Positions 22,522 to 31,202 of a stretch of DNA of 46,106 bases are shown one piece after another. A program made the translations under genes and the position numbers. Positions within the stretch are counted from its first letter, which is position 1. The number at the start of each line of letters is the position of its first letter. Location of the stretch: contig CAJOEC010000020.1 of NCBI GenBank assembly GCA_905233425.1, positions 1 through 46,106 of the forward strand, in the 5' to 3' direction. The notes below the pieces were generated by a model that was given only the letters and a program-made list of their open reading frames with translations, had not been told where the DNA came from and ran no database searches. Source of the stretch: an uncultured Prevotella sp. (GTDB taxonomy: Bacteria > Bacteroidota > Bacteroidia > Bacteroidales > Bacteroidaceae).

Positions 22522-23095
22522 ATTGCTTCAATTGTTGTTTGATGATGTTCATTGTTTTGTGCAGACGCGACTTCACCGTGCCTTCAGGTAACTCGGTGAT
22601 TTGCGCTATCTGGGGGACAGTGAGTTCTTCCTCGTAGTGCAGGGAGAAGAGCATGGCGTAAGACTCAGGGAGGCTGCGGAGGACGGCGCGAAGGGCATCG
22701 CGGAGGATGGTGGCGTCGAGTTCAAGCTCGATGTCGGCTGTATCGACGTAGGTGGTGTCGGCGGGAGAACCGCCGACCGCGACCCGGCTTTCGGGTACGA
22801 GGGCGAGGTGGGAGCGGCGGTGGTTCTTCCAGAGGTTGTAGGCGATGGTGTATAGCCATGCGCGGAAGCTGCTGTCCTCGCGGTAGGATTCCCGGGCAGC
22901 GTAGAGGCGCAGGAAGGTGTCGTGCATGAAGTCGGGGGCAAGGTCGGCATCGTCGCCGAGACGGCGTGCGAAGAAGCCCTGCAACCGCCGGGCATGACGG
23001 TTGTAGAGTTCTTCGAAGGCGCGGTCATTGCCACGGGCCGCCCGAAGCATCAGCTGTTCGTCAGTCTGGGCTGACAGGCGTAAAGGAATCAGCAT
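22508..23095 (-). CDS. ECF-type RNA polymerase sigma factor 4
   Basis: 195 aa from MLIPLRLSAQTDEQLMLRA; ten upstream in-frame codons overlap the preceding gene. Region 2: ERAFEELYNRHARRL and PDFMHDTFLRLYAARESY..SSFRAWLYTIAYNLW. Region 4: LPESYAMLFSLHYEEELTVPQIAQITELPEGTVKSRLHKTM. It is a conventional ECF factor, clearly different from sigma 1-3. A 25-residue acidic insert (SRVAVGGSPADTTYVDTADIEL) forms the region 2-4 linker. It follows the TPR-like exported protein gene by 13 bp. Confidence 0.92.
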   Translation of the reverse strand: MLIPLRLSAQTDEQLMLRAARGNDRAFEELYNRHARRLQGFFARRLGDDADLAPDFMHDTFLRLYAARESYREDSSFRAWLYTIAYNLWKNHRRSHLALVPESRVAVGGSPADTTYVDTADIELELDATILRDALRAVLRSLPESYAMLFSLHYEEELTVPQIAQITELPEGTVKSRLHKTMNIIKQQLKQYESH

Positions 23096-23108
23096 GATTA
23101 CAATTCGT

Positions 23109-24266
23109 TCAATTCGTGGTTGCAATCAGCAGATTCATGTATTGCTGTTTCTGGCCCTCGTCCATCTTCGCGTTCTCGATGGCGGCCACCAAGAGCCGCA
23201 TCAGCCAGTCGTAGCGTTCATGGTCGTGGCGGGCGTAGTAGGGCAGCAAGTCAGCGAGCAGCACGGCGTAGTTGGCGGACAGCCGCTGTCCAGTGGTCCA
23301 CTCTGGGCGGAAGCTGACGAGCAAGTACTCCAGAATGTAGCGCTCCTCCACGTTGCGGCGCTTCACGGCGATGTTGTCGTAAGGCTTGTCGGAATATTTC
23401 AGCAGCAGTCCCTCGTTGTAGAGGTTGTTCTTCCACTGGTCGGTAATCGACGGCGGCGTGGTAGTGGAGAAATAGACGTGACTGCCATACTTGTCGATGA
23501 TGGCCTGGAGGATGTCATGCTCGAAGGCATCGTAGGAAGTGTAACCACCATCCTCCAGTGTGGGAAACTCAATCCCCAGCTTCTTGGACAGCCGCTCGCG
23601 GTATTCCTTCACGGCGAGGAAGGGTATGCAGACGATGGTCTTGTCGCGGTGCAGTCCCATGCCCTCCTGTATGAGCCATTTCGGGATGATGGCCGAGTCG
23701 CCGTTGCCCATGTAGATGGTGCCCGCGTCCATACCCTGCAGTTCGTTGTAGCTGTAGCGCAGTACGTTCTCGGAGTATATGCCGCTGTCGAAGTAGCGCT
23801 TCGCCATCTGGCTCATGCGCGCCTCGTCGCCTTTCATGGCGAGGTAGCACACCCACTGATCGTAGTCGAAGAACTGCATCTCATCGGGTAGCTTTGCCAA
23901 TGCAGATTCGGCATATTTGTCTCCATCGGTTTCGTCTGCATGACCAGAAGCAACGGCACGATAAGCACAATAGTTATAGGTATAGCTGTCGGGAATGGCC
24001 TGCTTCATCTCGCTCATCACTTGACGCACCACACTATCGGAACTGGTACCCCACCAGCCCATGTAGTGTGCCGCATGATAATAGTTCAGCCACGCCGTCT
24101 CGTTCGTCGGGTCCTTCAGTGTCTCCGCCTTCCACGCCTCCTTCTGCTCTGTGTACCACACAAAGTCCTTCTCCGACACGATGGGGCTTTCCACCCTCAC
24201 CGCCTTTTGTGCCACGATGCCGAAGCTCTGCACGGCCAGCGCGGTCATTACCAATAGTCTTTTCAT
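23109..24266 (-). CDS. Exported protein of unknown function, first gene of sigma module 4
   Basis: 385 aa. The signal peptide MKRLLVMTALAVQSFGIVAQ is followed by helical, aromatic-rich sequence. Words such as DPTNETAWLNYYHAAHYMGW, KYAESALAKLPDEMQFFDYDQWVCYLAM and QRLSANYAVLLADLLPYYARHDH look like tetratricopeptide-type helices. No catalytic motif is recognised. It is the promoter-proximal gene, so exported protein, sigma 4 and anti-sigma 4 may form one operon. The divergent SGNH gene starts 222 bp away. Confidence 0.75.
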   Translation of the reverse strand: MKRLLVMTALAVQSFGIVAQKAVRVESPIVSEKDFVWYTEQKEAWKAETLKDPTNETAWLNYYHAAHYMGWWGTSSDSVVRQVMSEMKQAIPDSYTYNYCAYRAVASGHADETDGDKYAESALAKLPDEMQFFDYDQWVCYLAMKGDEARMSQMAKRYFDSGIYSENVLRYSYNELQGMDAGTIYMGNGDSAIIPKWLIQEGMGLHRDKTIVCIPFLAVKEYRERLSKKLGIEFPTLEDGGYTSYDAFEHDILQAIIDKYGSHVYFSTTTPPSITDQWKNNLYNEGLLLKYSDKPYDNIAVKRRNVEERYILEYLLVSFRPEWTTGQRLSANYAVLLADLLPYYARHDHERYDWLMRLLVAAIENAKMDEGQKQQYMNLLIATTN

Positions 24267-24411
24267 TTTCTTTTCTGCTTTAAATGATTAAACGATTTAT
24301 GTCTCTTTGTTATTGCATACACAGAAATACGCAAATCGTTCACGGAAAAGCAAGCCAAGGTGCAAAAAAACACAAAGAAAAGCATAACGGCCAATGGTTT
24401 TCCGCAAATCT

Positions 24412-24443
24412 TTTGGCTATTAGGCAGAAAATGCGTATTTTTG
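24412..24443 (+). promoter_or_regulatory. Promoter of the SGNH hydrolase gene
   Basis: TTTG (24412-24415), 20 bp, then TATTTTTG (24436-24443). The leader to the ATG at 24489 is about 40 nt and A-rich. Confidence 0.65.
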
Positions 24444-24488
24444 CAGCGTCTTTTAAAAAACAGTAAAACACAATAAAAACCAAACAAC

Positions 24489-27014
24489 ATGAAACGAATT
24501 CTTTTACCGTTATTGCTCTTGCTGCTGACTGGTGCTGTGAACACACAGGCAGCAACAGAGAAAGTCTATGCCGACTTCAGCAACCCCACGATGGCCGGCG
24601 ACGCACAGTGGGACGCCACGACCCAGACACTGAGCTGGACACAGGCGTGGAACAACCAGATGAGAAACCTCGGACTGCCCACGGGCGACCTCACCAAGTA
24701 TGAGAAGATTGTGGTGGATTGTTCCGACCTGAAGGCCAAGAACTTCCGAATCCTCATTTATAAGGGCAGTAACAACAAGCAATTCTCCATCACACAGGAA
24801 GGTGTCACCGAACTGGTGTTCAGCGACCTTATCGCCGAAGGCGCCATTGCCGAGGCCGACCTGAAGGATGTCACCGAGGTGGTGCTTTCAGGCGGCAACC
24901 AGGATGCCAACGGCTCAGTGCACATCAGCAGCCTCTACCTCGAGACCTACGACGACGGCACCATTCCCCTGAAGGATCCCGAACTTGCCTTCACCGCCGA
25001 CCGCGTGCAGATAGCCCCGGGCGAAGAGTTCACCGCCCCCACCCTACTCAATCCCTTCGACGTGGCGCCAATTACCTATAGCGTCGTGAGCCAGCCCGAG
25101 GGCTTGGTCACCGTCGATGCTTGGACGGGCGGCGTCACCCTGGCCGACGGCGAGGGCAGGGCTACCGTCACAGCCTCGTTTGGCGGCAACGACGAGTACA
25201 AGGCAGCCGAAGCTACATATACCCTCATCGTGAAACAGCCCGTGGACATCGGCGACGGCCACTGGGTGGGCACCTGGGCCACCGCGCCGATGGAGGCTGG
25301 CAGCAACAACAACCCTCCGTCGCCCGGACTGGCCAACAACTCGCTGCGGCAGATAGTCCAGGTGAGCATCGGCGGCGACGTGGTGCGCCTAAAGCTGACC
25401 AACCACTTCGGCAACTCGCCAGTGGAGATTAAGGGTGTAGAACTCGCTGTGGCAAAGACCGCCGGCAGCAATGCAAACATCGACGAGACGACAACAACCG
25501 TGCTCACCTTCGACGGCAGCCCCTCGACCACCATCGCCGCAGGAAAGATGGCCGTGACCGATGCAGTAAGGTTTGCCATGGCACCACGACAGAACATTGC
25601 CATCACCATACACTACGGCAACGCATCATCGACAGTGGTAAGCAGCCACCCCGGCTCGCGCACCACCAGCTATCTGGCCAATGGCAACACCAGCAATTTC
25701 ACCTCGGCAGCGAAGACCGACCACTGGTACCACATCCTTGCCCTCGAGACCATCGCGCCTGAGGAAGCCGGATGCGTGGCCGTGCTGGGCAACAGCATCA
25801 CCGACGGCCGCGGCTCGACCACCAACCAGCAGGATCGCTGGACTGACGCTTTCTCACGCTGCCTGTTGGCCAACGATGCCACAAACCAGTTGGGCGTCCT
25901 CAATCTCGGCATCGGCGGCAACTGCGTGCTGCGCGGCGGCCTCGGCCCCACGGCCCTTGCCCGCTACCAGCGCGACCTCTTCGAGCAGGAAGGAGTGAAA
26001 TACATCATTCTGTTTGAGGGCGTGAACGACCTCGGCGGCTCACAGAACGGGGTACTCACCGCACGCCAGATCATCGACACATGGAAGCAGATCATCCGTC
26101 AGGCCCACGCAAAGGGAATACGCGTCATTGGCGCCACCGTAACGCCGTTCAAGAACAACAGCTACTTCAGCACCGACCACGAGGCCGGCCGGCAGAAGCT
26201 GAACCAGTGGATTCTCAAGACCGCAATGCTCGACGGCGTGATTGACTTCGCCTCGGCTGTGTGCGACAAGAACGACAGCGAGAAGCTCGACGCCAACTAC
26301 CTCTTCGAGAACGACTGGCTCCACCTCAACGCCAAGGGCTACAAGGTGATGGGCGAGTGTATCGACCTTAGCCTCTTCGCCCAGACAGGCCCCCTTGCCG
26401 CCGACGATGAAGCCGACGAAGAGGAGGTGGAGGGTATCTGGATTGAGGCCGAGAACCTGAAGAACGGCATCTACGGCGGGAACTTCCTACTTGGCGAAGA
26501 CCCGATGGCCTCAAACGGCAAATACCTTGAGACGGTAAACGGCCTCACCGCACAGTCGAGCGACAAGGCCGACCAGTTGCTGGCCGAGTTCACCACCGAC
26601 GAGGCCGCAAGATATTATGTCTATGCGCGCCTGATGTGCCCGTCGTACGACGACGACAGCTATTTCGTCTCCATGGACGGCGGACAGTGGAACATGGTCA
26701 ACGGCCTCTTCACCGGCGGCTCGTGGGACTGGCTGCAGATCTTCAGCGGCTATCTGTCCACGGGCAGTCACCAGCTTGGCATCTGCGCCCGTGAGGACGG
26801 TGCACGCATGGACAAGCTCTGCATCACCACCAGCCCCACGCCACCTGTCACCATGGGCGGTGCCGACACCACGACGGGCATCATGGACGTCAAACGTGAG
26901 ACAACAGGCGACAACCGCTATTTCGACCTGCAGGGTCGCCAGCGCACACGGTTGCATCGCGGACTGAACATCGTGAGGAAGAGCAACAACGAGACAGTGA
27001 AAATCGTCTATTAG
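24489..27014 (+). CDS. Secreted multidomain SGNH/GDSL hydrolase (probable carbohydrate esterase)
   Basis: 841 aa. A signal peptide (ends TQAA) leads to an N-terminal beta-sandwich, about 25-155 (DFSNPTMAGDAQWDA..), then a bacterial Ig-like segment about 160-245. The SGNH domain spans about 255-640. Block I is VLGNSITDGRGS with the nucleophile Ser; then GIGGNC, EGVNDLGG, and DWLHLNAKGY with the Asp-His pair. A C-terminal carbohydrate-binding-like module follows (WIEAENLKNGIYGGN..YVYARLM). The tail DLQGRQRT..RGLNIVRKSN is a common Bacteroidales secreted-protein C-terminus. Deacetylation of plant polysaccharides is inferred from domain content. Confidence 0.88.
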   Translation: MKRILLPLLLLLLTGAVNTQAATEKVYADFSNPTMAGDAQWDATTQTLSWTQAWNNQMRNLGLPTGDLTKYEKIVVDCSDLKAKNFRILIYKGSNNKQFSITQEGVTELVFSDLIAEGAIAEADLKDVTEVVLSGGNQDANGSVHISSLYLETYDDGTIPLKDPELAFTADRVQIAPGEEFTAPTLLNPFDVAPITYSVVSQPEGLVTVDAWTGGVTLADGEGRATVTASFGGNDEYKAAEATYTLIVKQPVDIGDGHWVGTWATAPMEAGSNNNPPSPGLANNSLRQIVQVSIGGDVVRLKLTNHFGNSPVEIKGVELAVAKTAGSNANIDETTTTVLTFDGSPSTTIAAGKMAVTDAVRFAMAPRQNIAITIHYGNASSTVVSSHPGSRTTSYLANGNTSNFTSAAKTDHWYHILALETIAPEEAGCVAVLGNSITDGRGSTTNQQDRWTDAFSRCLLANDATNQLGVLNLGIGGNCVLRGGLGPTALARYQRDLFEQEGVKYIILFEGVNDLGGSQNGVLTARQIIDTWKQIIRQAHAKGIRVIGATVTPFKNNSYFSTDHEAGRQKLNQWILKTAMLDGVIDFASAVCDKNDSEKLDANYLFENDWLHLNAKGYKVMGECIDLSLFAQTGPLAADDEADEEEVEGIWIEAENLKNGIYGGNFLLGEDPMASNGKYLETVNGLTAQSSDKADQLLAEFTTDEAARYYVYARLMCPSYDDDSYFVSMDGGQWNMVNGLFTGGSWDWLQIFSGYLSTGSHQLGICAREDGARMDKLCITTSPTPPVTMGGADTTTGIMDVKRETTGDNRYFDLQGRQRTRLHRGLNIVRKSNNETVKIVY

Positions 27015-27018
27015 CCCA

Positions 27019-29226
27019 TTACTTAGAACCGAGACGGAGATTCACCGGCACTACTAATTTCATAGTGATGTTGCGGCCCATATTGTAGACACCACGGCGG
27101 CCAGTGATGACGTTCTCGTCGGCGTATTTCAGCCGGCTCAGATGGTTCTGGTAGGCACGGTCAAGCAGATTGTCGGCGATGACGTAGAGTTCGGCCACCT
27201 TCCTTCCCTTCACCTGAATGTCGGTGCCGGCGGAGAGACTGAGCAGGGCGTAGCCCGGTGTTTCGGTCTCGGTTTCGTCGGCGCTGTAGATGTTGTCCTG
27301 CCTCATGTAGCAGTCGAGACCTGCAGCGACATAGAGGTTGTTGAGCAGCGAATAGTGGTGGTCGCCAAGCTCATAGTGACGATGGCTGATTGTGCTGTGC
27401 GAATGGTGGTAGAGTTCCCATTTCAGCTCCGCCGTCCATCGTGGCGCTGGGGTGAAGGGCAGATACTTCGTGTCGGGCGTAGCGTCTAACAGCTGGGCAT
27501 CGACATACGAAAACGTGTTCGAGAGGTGGACGGAGTGGACGGGGTGGAAGTCGAACCCTGCCTCGAAGCCCAGCAGCCGGGCATCGCCCTGGGTGTAGGC
27601 GTATGTGAGGTAGCCTTCCTCCATGACCTCCTGCAGCCTGCGGGTGAAGATATAGTTGTCTATGCGGTTGGCGAAGAGTGCCACCTGTGCCGAGACATAG
27701 CGCGAGGTGAAGTCAAGGCCGAGGTCGGCCTGCAGACTGTATTCGGCTTTCAGCTGCTGCGAGCCTATCTCATAGCGTATAGAGCCTTCGTGCACACCAT
27801 CGCTGGCCAGTTCGCTCAAGTTTGGTGTGCGGAAACCGCGTGCCAGGTTGAGGCGCAGGTTGAAGTGCTCGTTGATGTTGCAAACGGCGCCGATGCTGCC
27901 CGTCAGAGCACTGAAATTGCGCGAGAACGAGGGTTCGGTCGTGGCTTTCAAGTGCCGATTGTCGTAGCGCAGGCCGCCGCTGAGCGTCCAGCTGTCGCCA
28001 AGGTTTTTCGTTGCCGTGGCGTATATTCCGAAGTCGAGGAGGTAGCTGTCGGGGATGAGTGTCTCCTCGCCTTTGTTCACCGACTTCTGGTACATGCCGC
28101 CGATGCCCGAGGAGAGTTTCCATCCGTTCCACTCGTTGGTCAGATAGCGCAGGTCGTAGGTCAGCGTGTGCAGCTTCATGAAGATGCTGTACTCGTCTTC
28201 CGACTCCTCGAACTCCTGCCGACGGTTCTGCTGATAGCCAATGATAGTTTTCAGGTAGCCTACGGGCGATTCCCTATCGCTTCCGACATTCAACATGTTG
28301 TCCCACACCACCTTGTAGTGTTTCACCTGTTGGAAGGGCAGTGTCTTGCCGTAGCTCTTCGGAGAATCCGACGAGCTGACCAGCTCGCCCGTTGTCTCGT
28401 CGCGTTCTCCCTCGATTATTCCCGGTGTCAGATGGTAGGCCGTCCACGTCAGCCGTGAGTGCCCCCACTGCTTGTTCAGCCCCAGCATCAGCCGCCCAGC
28501 ACGCTCGCGGAACTGCGAGCCCGGCACGTAGCCGTCGTACTTGTTCTTGTAGGCATGGGCCATCTTGTCGCCGAAGTGTGCGTCCCAGACGAAGCCCTGC
28601 TTGTTGCCGGCCACGTCGAGGCTGTAGGCGAAGAGACCGTTGTTGGTCTGGTATTCCGTGCCGACGTTGGCGTGCATGGTGCCCTCTTCGGGCGACGGCT
28701 GTGGGTGCATGATGACCACGCCGGCCATGGCGTCCGATCCGTACATCAGCGATGCGGGACCCTTCAGTATCTCCACCGAGCCGACGCTGCTGCCGTCGAC
28801 CTCGACACCGTGCTCGTCGCCCCACTGCTGCCCTTCCTGTCTGACGCCCTCGCTCATCACGACGACGCGATTGTAGCCCAGTCCGCGGATGATGGGTTTC
28901 GAGATGCTACTGCCCGTGGTGAGCTGGCTGACACCCGGCTGGCGCGATATGGCGTCGATGATGTTTGTCGAGGCCGAGGCCCGCAGCACCTGCGGCGACA
29001 CTATGGTGACGGGAGTCGTGGAGTGTTTCAGCTTCGTGTCGCCGGTAACGCCGGTCACCGTCAGCTCGTTAAGTTTCAGATGGCGGAAGAACACGTCTGT
29101 CGAGTCCTCCTGATGATTGTGAGGGGCGGCGGTAGTTTCCGCTGTTCCTTCTGCCTTTATGCTGTCCTGTGCTGCCATTGCTGTGCATAGACACAACAAC
29201 GGCAGAATGATATATATTGTTTTCAT
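27019..29226 (-). CDS. TonB-dependent outer-membrane receptor, probable metal (zinc?) type
   Basis: 735 aa. The signal peptide MKTIYIILPLLCLCTAMAAQ is followed by a His-containing N-terminus (PHNHQED). The plug runs about 50-170: VTIVSPQVLRASASTNIID, SISKPIIRGLGYNRVVVMSEGVRQ and VGSVEILKGPASLMYGSDAMAGVV. A 22-stranded barrel ends NMGRNITMKLVVPVN. The QQWGDEHGVEVD segment occurs in ZnuD-like receptors as I remember them, so a zinc or other metal substrate is inferred. No SusD partner is present. The His/Cys-rich protein upstream, 61 bp away on the same strand, supports a metal role. Confidence 0.88.
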   Translation of the reverse strand: MKTIYIILPLLCLCTAMAAQDSIKAEGTAETTAAPHNHQEDSTDVFFRHLKLNELTVTGVTGDTKLKHSTTPVTIVSPQVLRASASTNIIDAISRQPGVSQLTTGSSISKPIIRGLGYNRVVVMSEGVRQEGQQWGDEHGVEVDGSSVGSVEILKGPASLMYGSDAMAGVVIMHPQPSPEEGTMHANVGTEYQTNNGLFAYSLDVAGNKQGFVWDAHFGDKMAHAYKNKYDGYVPGSQFRERAGRLMLGLNKQWGHSRLTWTAYHLTPGIIEGERDETTGELVSSSDSPKSYGKTLPFQQVKHYKVVWDNMLNVGSDRESPVGYLKTIIGYQQNRRQEFEESEDEYSIFMKLHTLTYDLRYLTNEWNGWKLSSGIGGMYQKSVNKGEETLIPDSYLLDFGIYATATKNLGDSWTLSGGLRYDNRHLKATTEPSFSRNFSALTGSIGAVCNINEHFNLRLNLARGFRTPNLSELASDGVHEGSIRYEIGSQQLKAEYSLQADLGLDFTSRYVSAQVALFANRIDNYIFTRRLQEVMEEGYLTYAYTQGDARLLGFEAGFDFHPVHSVHLSNTFSYVDAQLLDATPDTKYLPFTPAPRWTAELKWELYHHSHSTISHRHYELGDHHYSLLNNLYVAAGLDCYMRQDNIYSADETETETPGYALLSLSAGTDIQVKGRKVAELYVIADNLLDRAYQNHLSRLKYADENVITGRRGVYNMGRNITMKLVVPVNLRLGSK

Positions 29227-29287
29227 TCTGTGATTATTAATTAAAAGATGTGTAAACTATAAATATCCCCGTAGAAAAAGCTGACTG

Positions 29288-29626
29288 CTACGGCCCTCGC
29301 GTGGTGATGGTGCCACAGCAGACTGTGTGGCGGCCCTGCGAAGGCAGGGAATGACATTTACTGAATACATTAATATATACGGCGACAGCAATCACAGCGG
29401 CTGTCAGCATCGTAAGCGTCTGAAAGTGGCACAGCACGCAGTCGTGTGTCCACGATGCCATCTGCGACAGATGGCCGTGACAGCAGTGCTCCACGCAGTC
29501 GGTGCACTCCGCCCCAGCCGACGACGTGCCGCCCTCATGCACGTGGAGCGACGAGAACACCAACATTGGCACAAAAACTGCCAACATCAACCACGAGGCG
29601 ATATGTCGTTTGGTATTCAAGTCCAC
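29288..29626 (-). CDS. Small His/Cys-rich membrane protein preceding the TonB receptor
   Basis: About 112 aa. A helix (IASWLMLAVFVPMLVFSSL) precedes a periplasmic metal-binding-like loop VHEGG..CTDCVEHCCHGHL..THDCVLCHFQTL, then a second helix (LTAAVIAVAVYINVF). Six Cys and several His lie within 35 residues. No ATG lies between the predicted transcription start (~29655) and the first helix, so a GTG (29626) or TTG (29620) start is assumed; ATG at 29587 would cut the helix. The longer frame runs through the promoter. It is likely co-transcribed with the receptor. Confidence 0.65.
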   Translation of the reverse strand: MDLNTKRHIASWLMLAVFVPMLVFSSLHVHEGGTSSAGAECTDCVEHCCHGHLSQMASWTHDCVLCHFQTLTMLTAAVIAVAVYINVFSKCHSLPSQGRHTVCCGTITTRGP

Positions 29627-29660
29627 GGCAACAGAAAATTTTTGTCCTATTTGGGTGCTG

Positions 29661-29692
29661 CAAAGGTACGAATAATTGGAAAAACCTCCAAA
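29661..29692 (-). promoter_or_regulatory. Promoter for the His/Cys-rich protein and TonB receptor
   Basis: The minus strand has TACCTTTG (29661-29668), a 20-bp spacer and TTTG (29689-29692). Confidence 0.65.
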
Positions 29693-29729
29693 TTTATAAC
29701 TTTTTTTTGCCGTATTCCTCCCCAAATGC

Positions 29730-29760
29730 TTGCGTAATATGTAGAAAACCACTAACTTTG
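29730..29760 (+). promoter_or_regulatory. Promoter of the RNase H gene
   Basis: TTG of the -33 box (29730-29732) and TAACTTTG (29753-29760) with about 20 bp between. Divergent from the metal operon promoter. Confidence 0.6.
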
Positions 29761-29783
29761 CAGCCACAAAACAGGAAACAAAT

Positions 29784-30245
29784 ATGATACAGAATCCCCC
29801 TGACTACAGACACGACACGGTGCTGCCCCTGCCTCTTGAGGTGACGGCCGACGCATGGGCCGTCGACGCAGCCTGTTCGGGCAATCCCGGGCCTATGGAA
29901 TATCAGGCCATCGACCTTGCCACAGGCTTCCAGGTGTTTCATTTCGGCCCGGTGAAGGGCACTAACAACATAGGCGAGTTTCTGGCCATCGTTCATGCGC
30001 TGGCTCTCTGCTGGCAGAAGGGACTGCACCACAAGACCATCTACAGCGACTCAGTCAATGCCATGCTGTGGGTGCGCAAAAGGCAGTGCAAGACGAAACT
30101 TGAACGGAACGCACAGACGGAATACCTTTTCCAGGTCATAGCCCGCGCTGAGCAGTGGCTACGCACACACGACTTCCACAACCCGATATTGAAATGGGAG
30201 ACAGGACGATGGGGCGAGGTACCTGCCGACTTCGGGAGGAAATAA
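29784..30245 (+). CDS. Ribonuclease H-fold nuclease (RNase HI type)
   Basis: 153 aa. The RNase H acidic residues can be traced: D in AVDAACSGNPGPMEY, E in TNNIGEFLAIVHAL, D in TIYSDSVNAMLWV, and a late D in EVPADFGRK. It starts with a 25-residue extension. It should cleave RNA in RNA:DNA hybrids. ATG start, 24 nt after the -7 box. Short but complete, with a C-terminus rich in Trp. Convergent with the TtcA-like gene across an inverted repeat cluster. Confidence 0.88.
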   Translation: MIQNPPDYRHDTVLPLPLEVTADAWAVDAACSGNPGPMEYQAIDLATGFQVFHFGPVKGTNNIGEFLAIVHALALCWQKGLHHKTIYSDSVNAMLWVRKRQCKTKLERNAQTEYLFQVIARAEQWLRTHDFHNPILKWETGRWGEVPADFGRK

Positions 30246-30251
30246 CCAACG

Positions 30252-30461
30252 ACCACAGATTTCACAGATAACCATCGACCACAGATTTCACAGATAGCCA
30301 ACGACCACAGATTTCACAGATTATACGGATTATGTTGGATTGTGCGCAGCCAAAATCTGTGAAATCTGCGAAATCTGTGGTAAAATCATCCGTGCAATCT
30401 GTGAAATCTGTGGTAAAAGAATTAGGCAAAATAATCCGTGCAATCTGTGAAATCTGTGGTC
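30252..30461. repeat. Inverted clusters of the CACAGATTTCACAGAT repeat
   Basis: Three forward copies of ACCACAGATTTCACAGAT (starts 30252, 30278, 30304; 26-bp period) are followed by at least three reverse-complement copies up to 30461, some with an added CCGTGCAATCTGTGAAATCT word. The two halves could form a long stem between convergent genes. A single further copy lies at 32130-32170 and diverged ones at 21480-21530. Confidence 0.9.
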
Positions 30462-30466
30462 GTTCA

Positions 30467-31201
30467 TTAATTCGCTGTTCCCAACTTCCCTTCCCTCTTC
30501 AGTGCGCTCCATAGCGAGTGGCGCGTCTCGGACGAGACACTGGTGATGTCGGCCAGCAGCCGCTGCATGGCGGTGCGCTGCGAGTCGTTCTCGTAGGGAC
30601 AAAGCTTCTCCTGCTTCTCATAGCCCCGCAGTTCGGCATAGCGGGCAATGTCCTTCTCGTCGACCAGACACAGCGGACGTATGATCTGCAGCGGCATCTT
30701 GTCCATCTGCATCAGCGGTCGCATGGTCTCGAAGCGGCTCTGGAAGAACAGGTTCATCAGGGCAGTGACGAGCAGGTCGTCGTGGTGGTGGCCAAGGGCA
30801 ATCTTGTTGCACCCCAACTGCTGAGCCAGGTTGAACATCTGCTTGCGCCTGTTCCACGAGCAGAGGAAGCACGGCGGGCGCTCGCGGCCGTCGCCGCCAC
30901 CTTCATAGAAGCTGGTGGTGACGATGTGGAGGGGCACGCCAAGGTCTGCGCAGAACGACTCGAGGTAGGCGGTCGATGTAAGGTAGTCGACGTTCTCAAC
31001 CCTCACATGGATGGCCTCGACGCTGAACCGCGGATGGTGGATGCGGGCGCGGCGGCCAAGCATCTCCAACAGGCACAGCGAGTCTTTGCCGCCCGACAAG
31101 CCTACCAGCACGCGGTCGTCGTCGCAGAGAAGACGGTAGGTGGCGAATGCCTTGACGAATCGCTCGCGGATTCTCTTCTCCAAACTTTCCAGCTCGCTCA
31201 T
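30467..31201 (-). CDS. TtcA-like PP-loop tRNA-thiolation enzyme
   Basis: 244 aa. The PP-loop ATP pyrophosphatase motif is VLVGLSGGKDSLCLLEML (about 32-49). The TtcA Cys pair is present as PPCFLCSWNRRK (CxxC), with a further Cys at LCPYEN. GHHHDDLLVTALMNLFF is the second family motif. TtcA makes 2-thiocytidine at tRNA position 32 using an iron-sulphur cluster; this protein fits that family, with the substrate inferred. The DUF486 gene lies 1 bp upstream, so the two form an operon. Confidence 0.88.
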   Translation of the reverse strand: MSELESLEKRIRERFVKAFATYRLLCDDDRVLVGLSGGKDSLCLLEMLGRRARIHHPRFSVEAIHVRVENVDYLTSTAYLESFCADLGVPLHIVTTSFYEGGGDGRERPPCFLCSWNRRKQMFNLAQQLGCNKIALGHHHDDLLVTALMNLFFQSRFETMRPLMQMDKMPLQIIRPLCLVDEKDIARYAELRGYEKQEKLCPYENDSQRTAMQRLLADITSVSSETRHSLWSALKREGKLGTAN

Positions 31202-31202
31202 A

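Noticed and set aside
23028..23891. 287-codon plus-strand ORF opposite the exported protein of module 4
   Set aside because: Antisense frame produced by codon bias; it starts inside sigma 4 on the other strand and has no promoter or domain.
28459..29190. 243-codon plus-strand ORF opposite the TonB receptor
   Set aside because: Shadow of a receptor with an unmistakable plug domain.
29587..29767. Extended N-terminus of the His/Cys-rich protein to 29767
   Set aside because: The extension covers the -33/-7 promoter, so it would not be transcribed from it.
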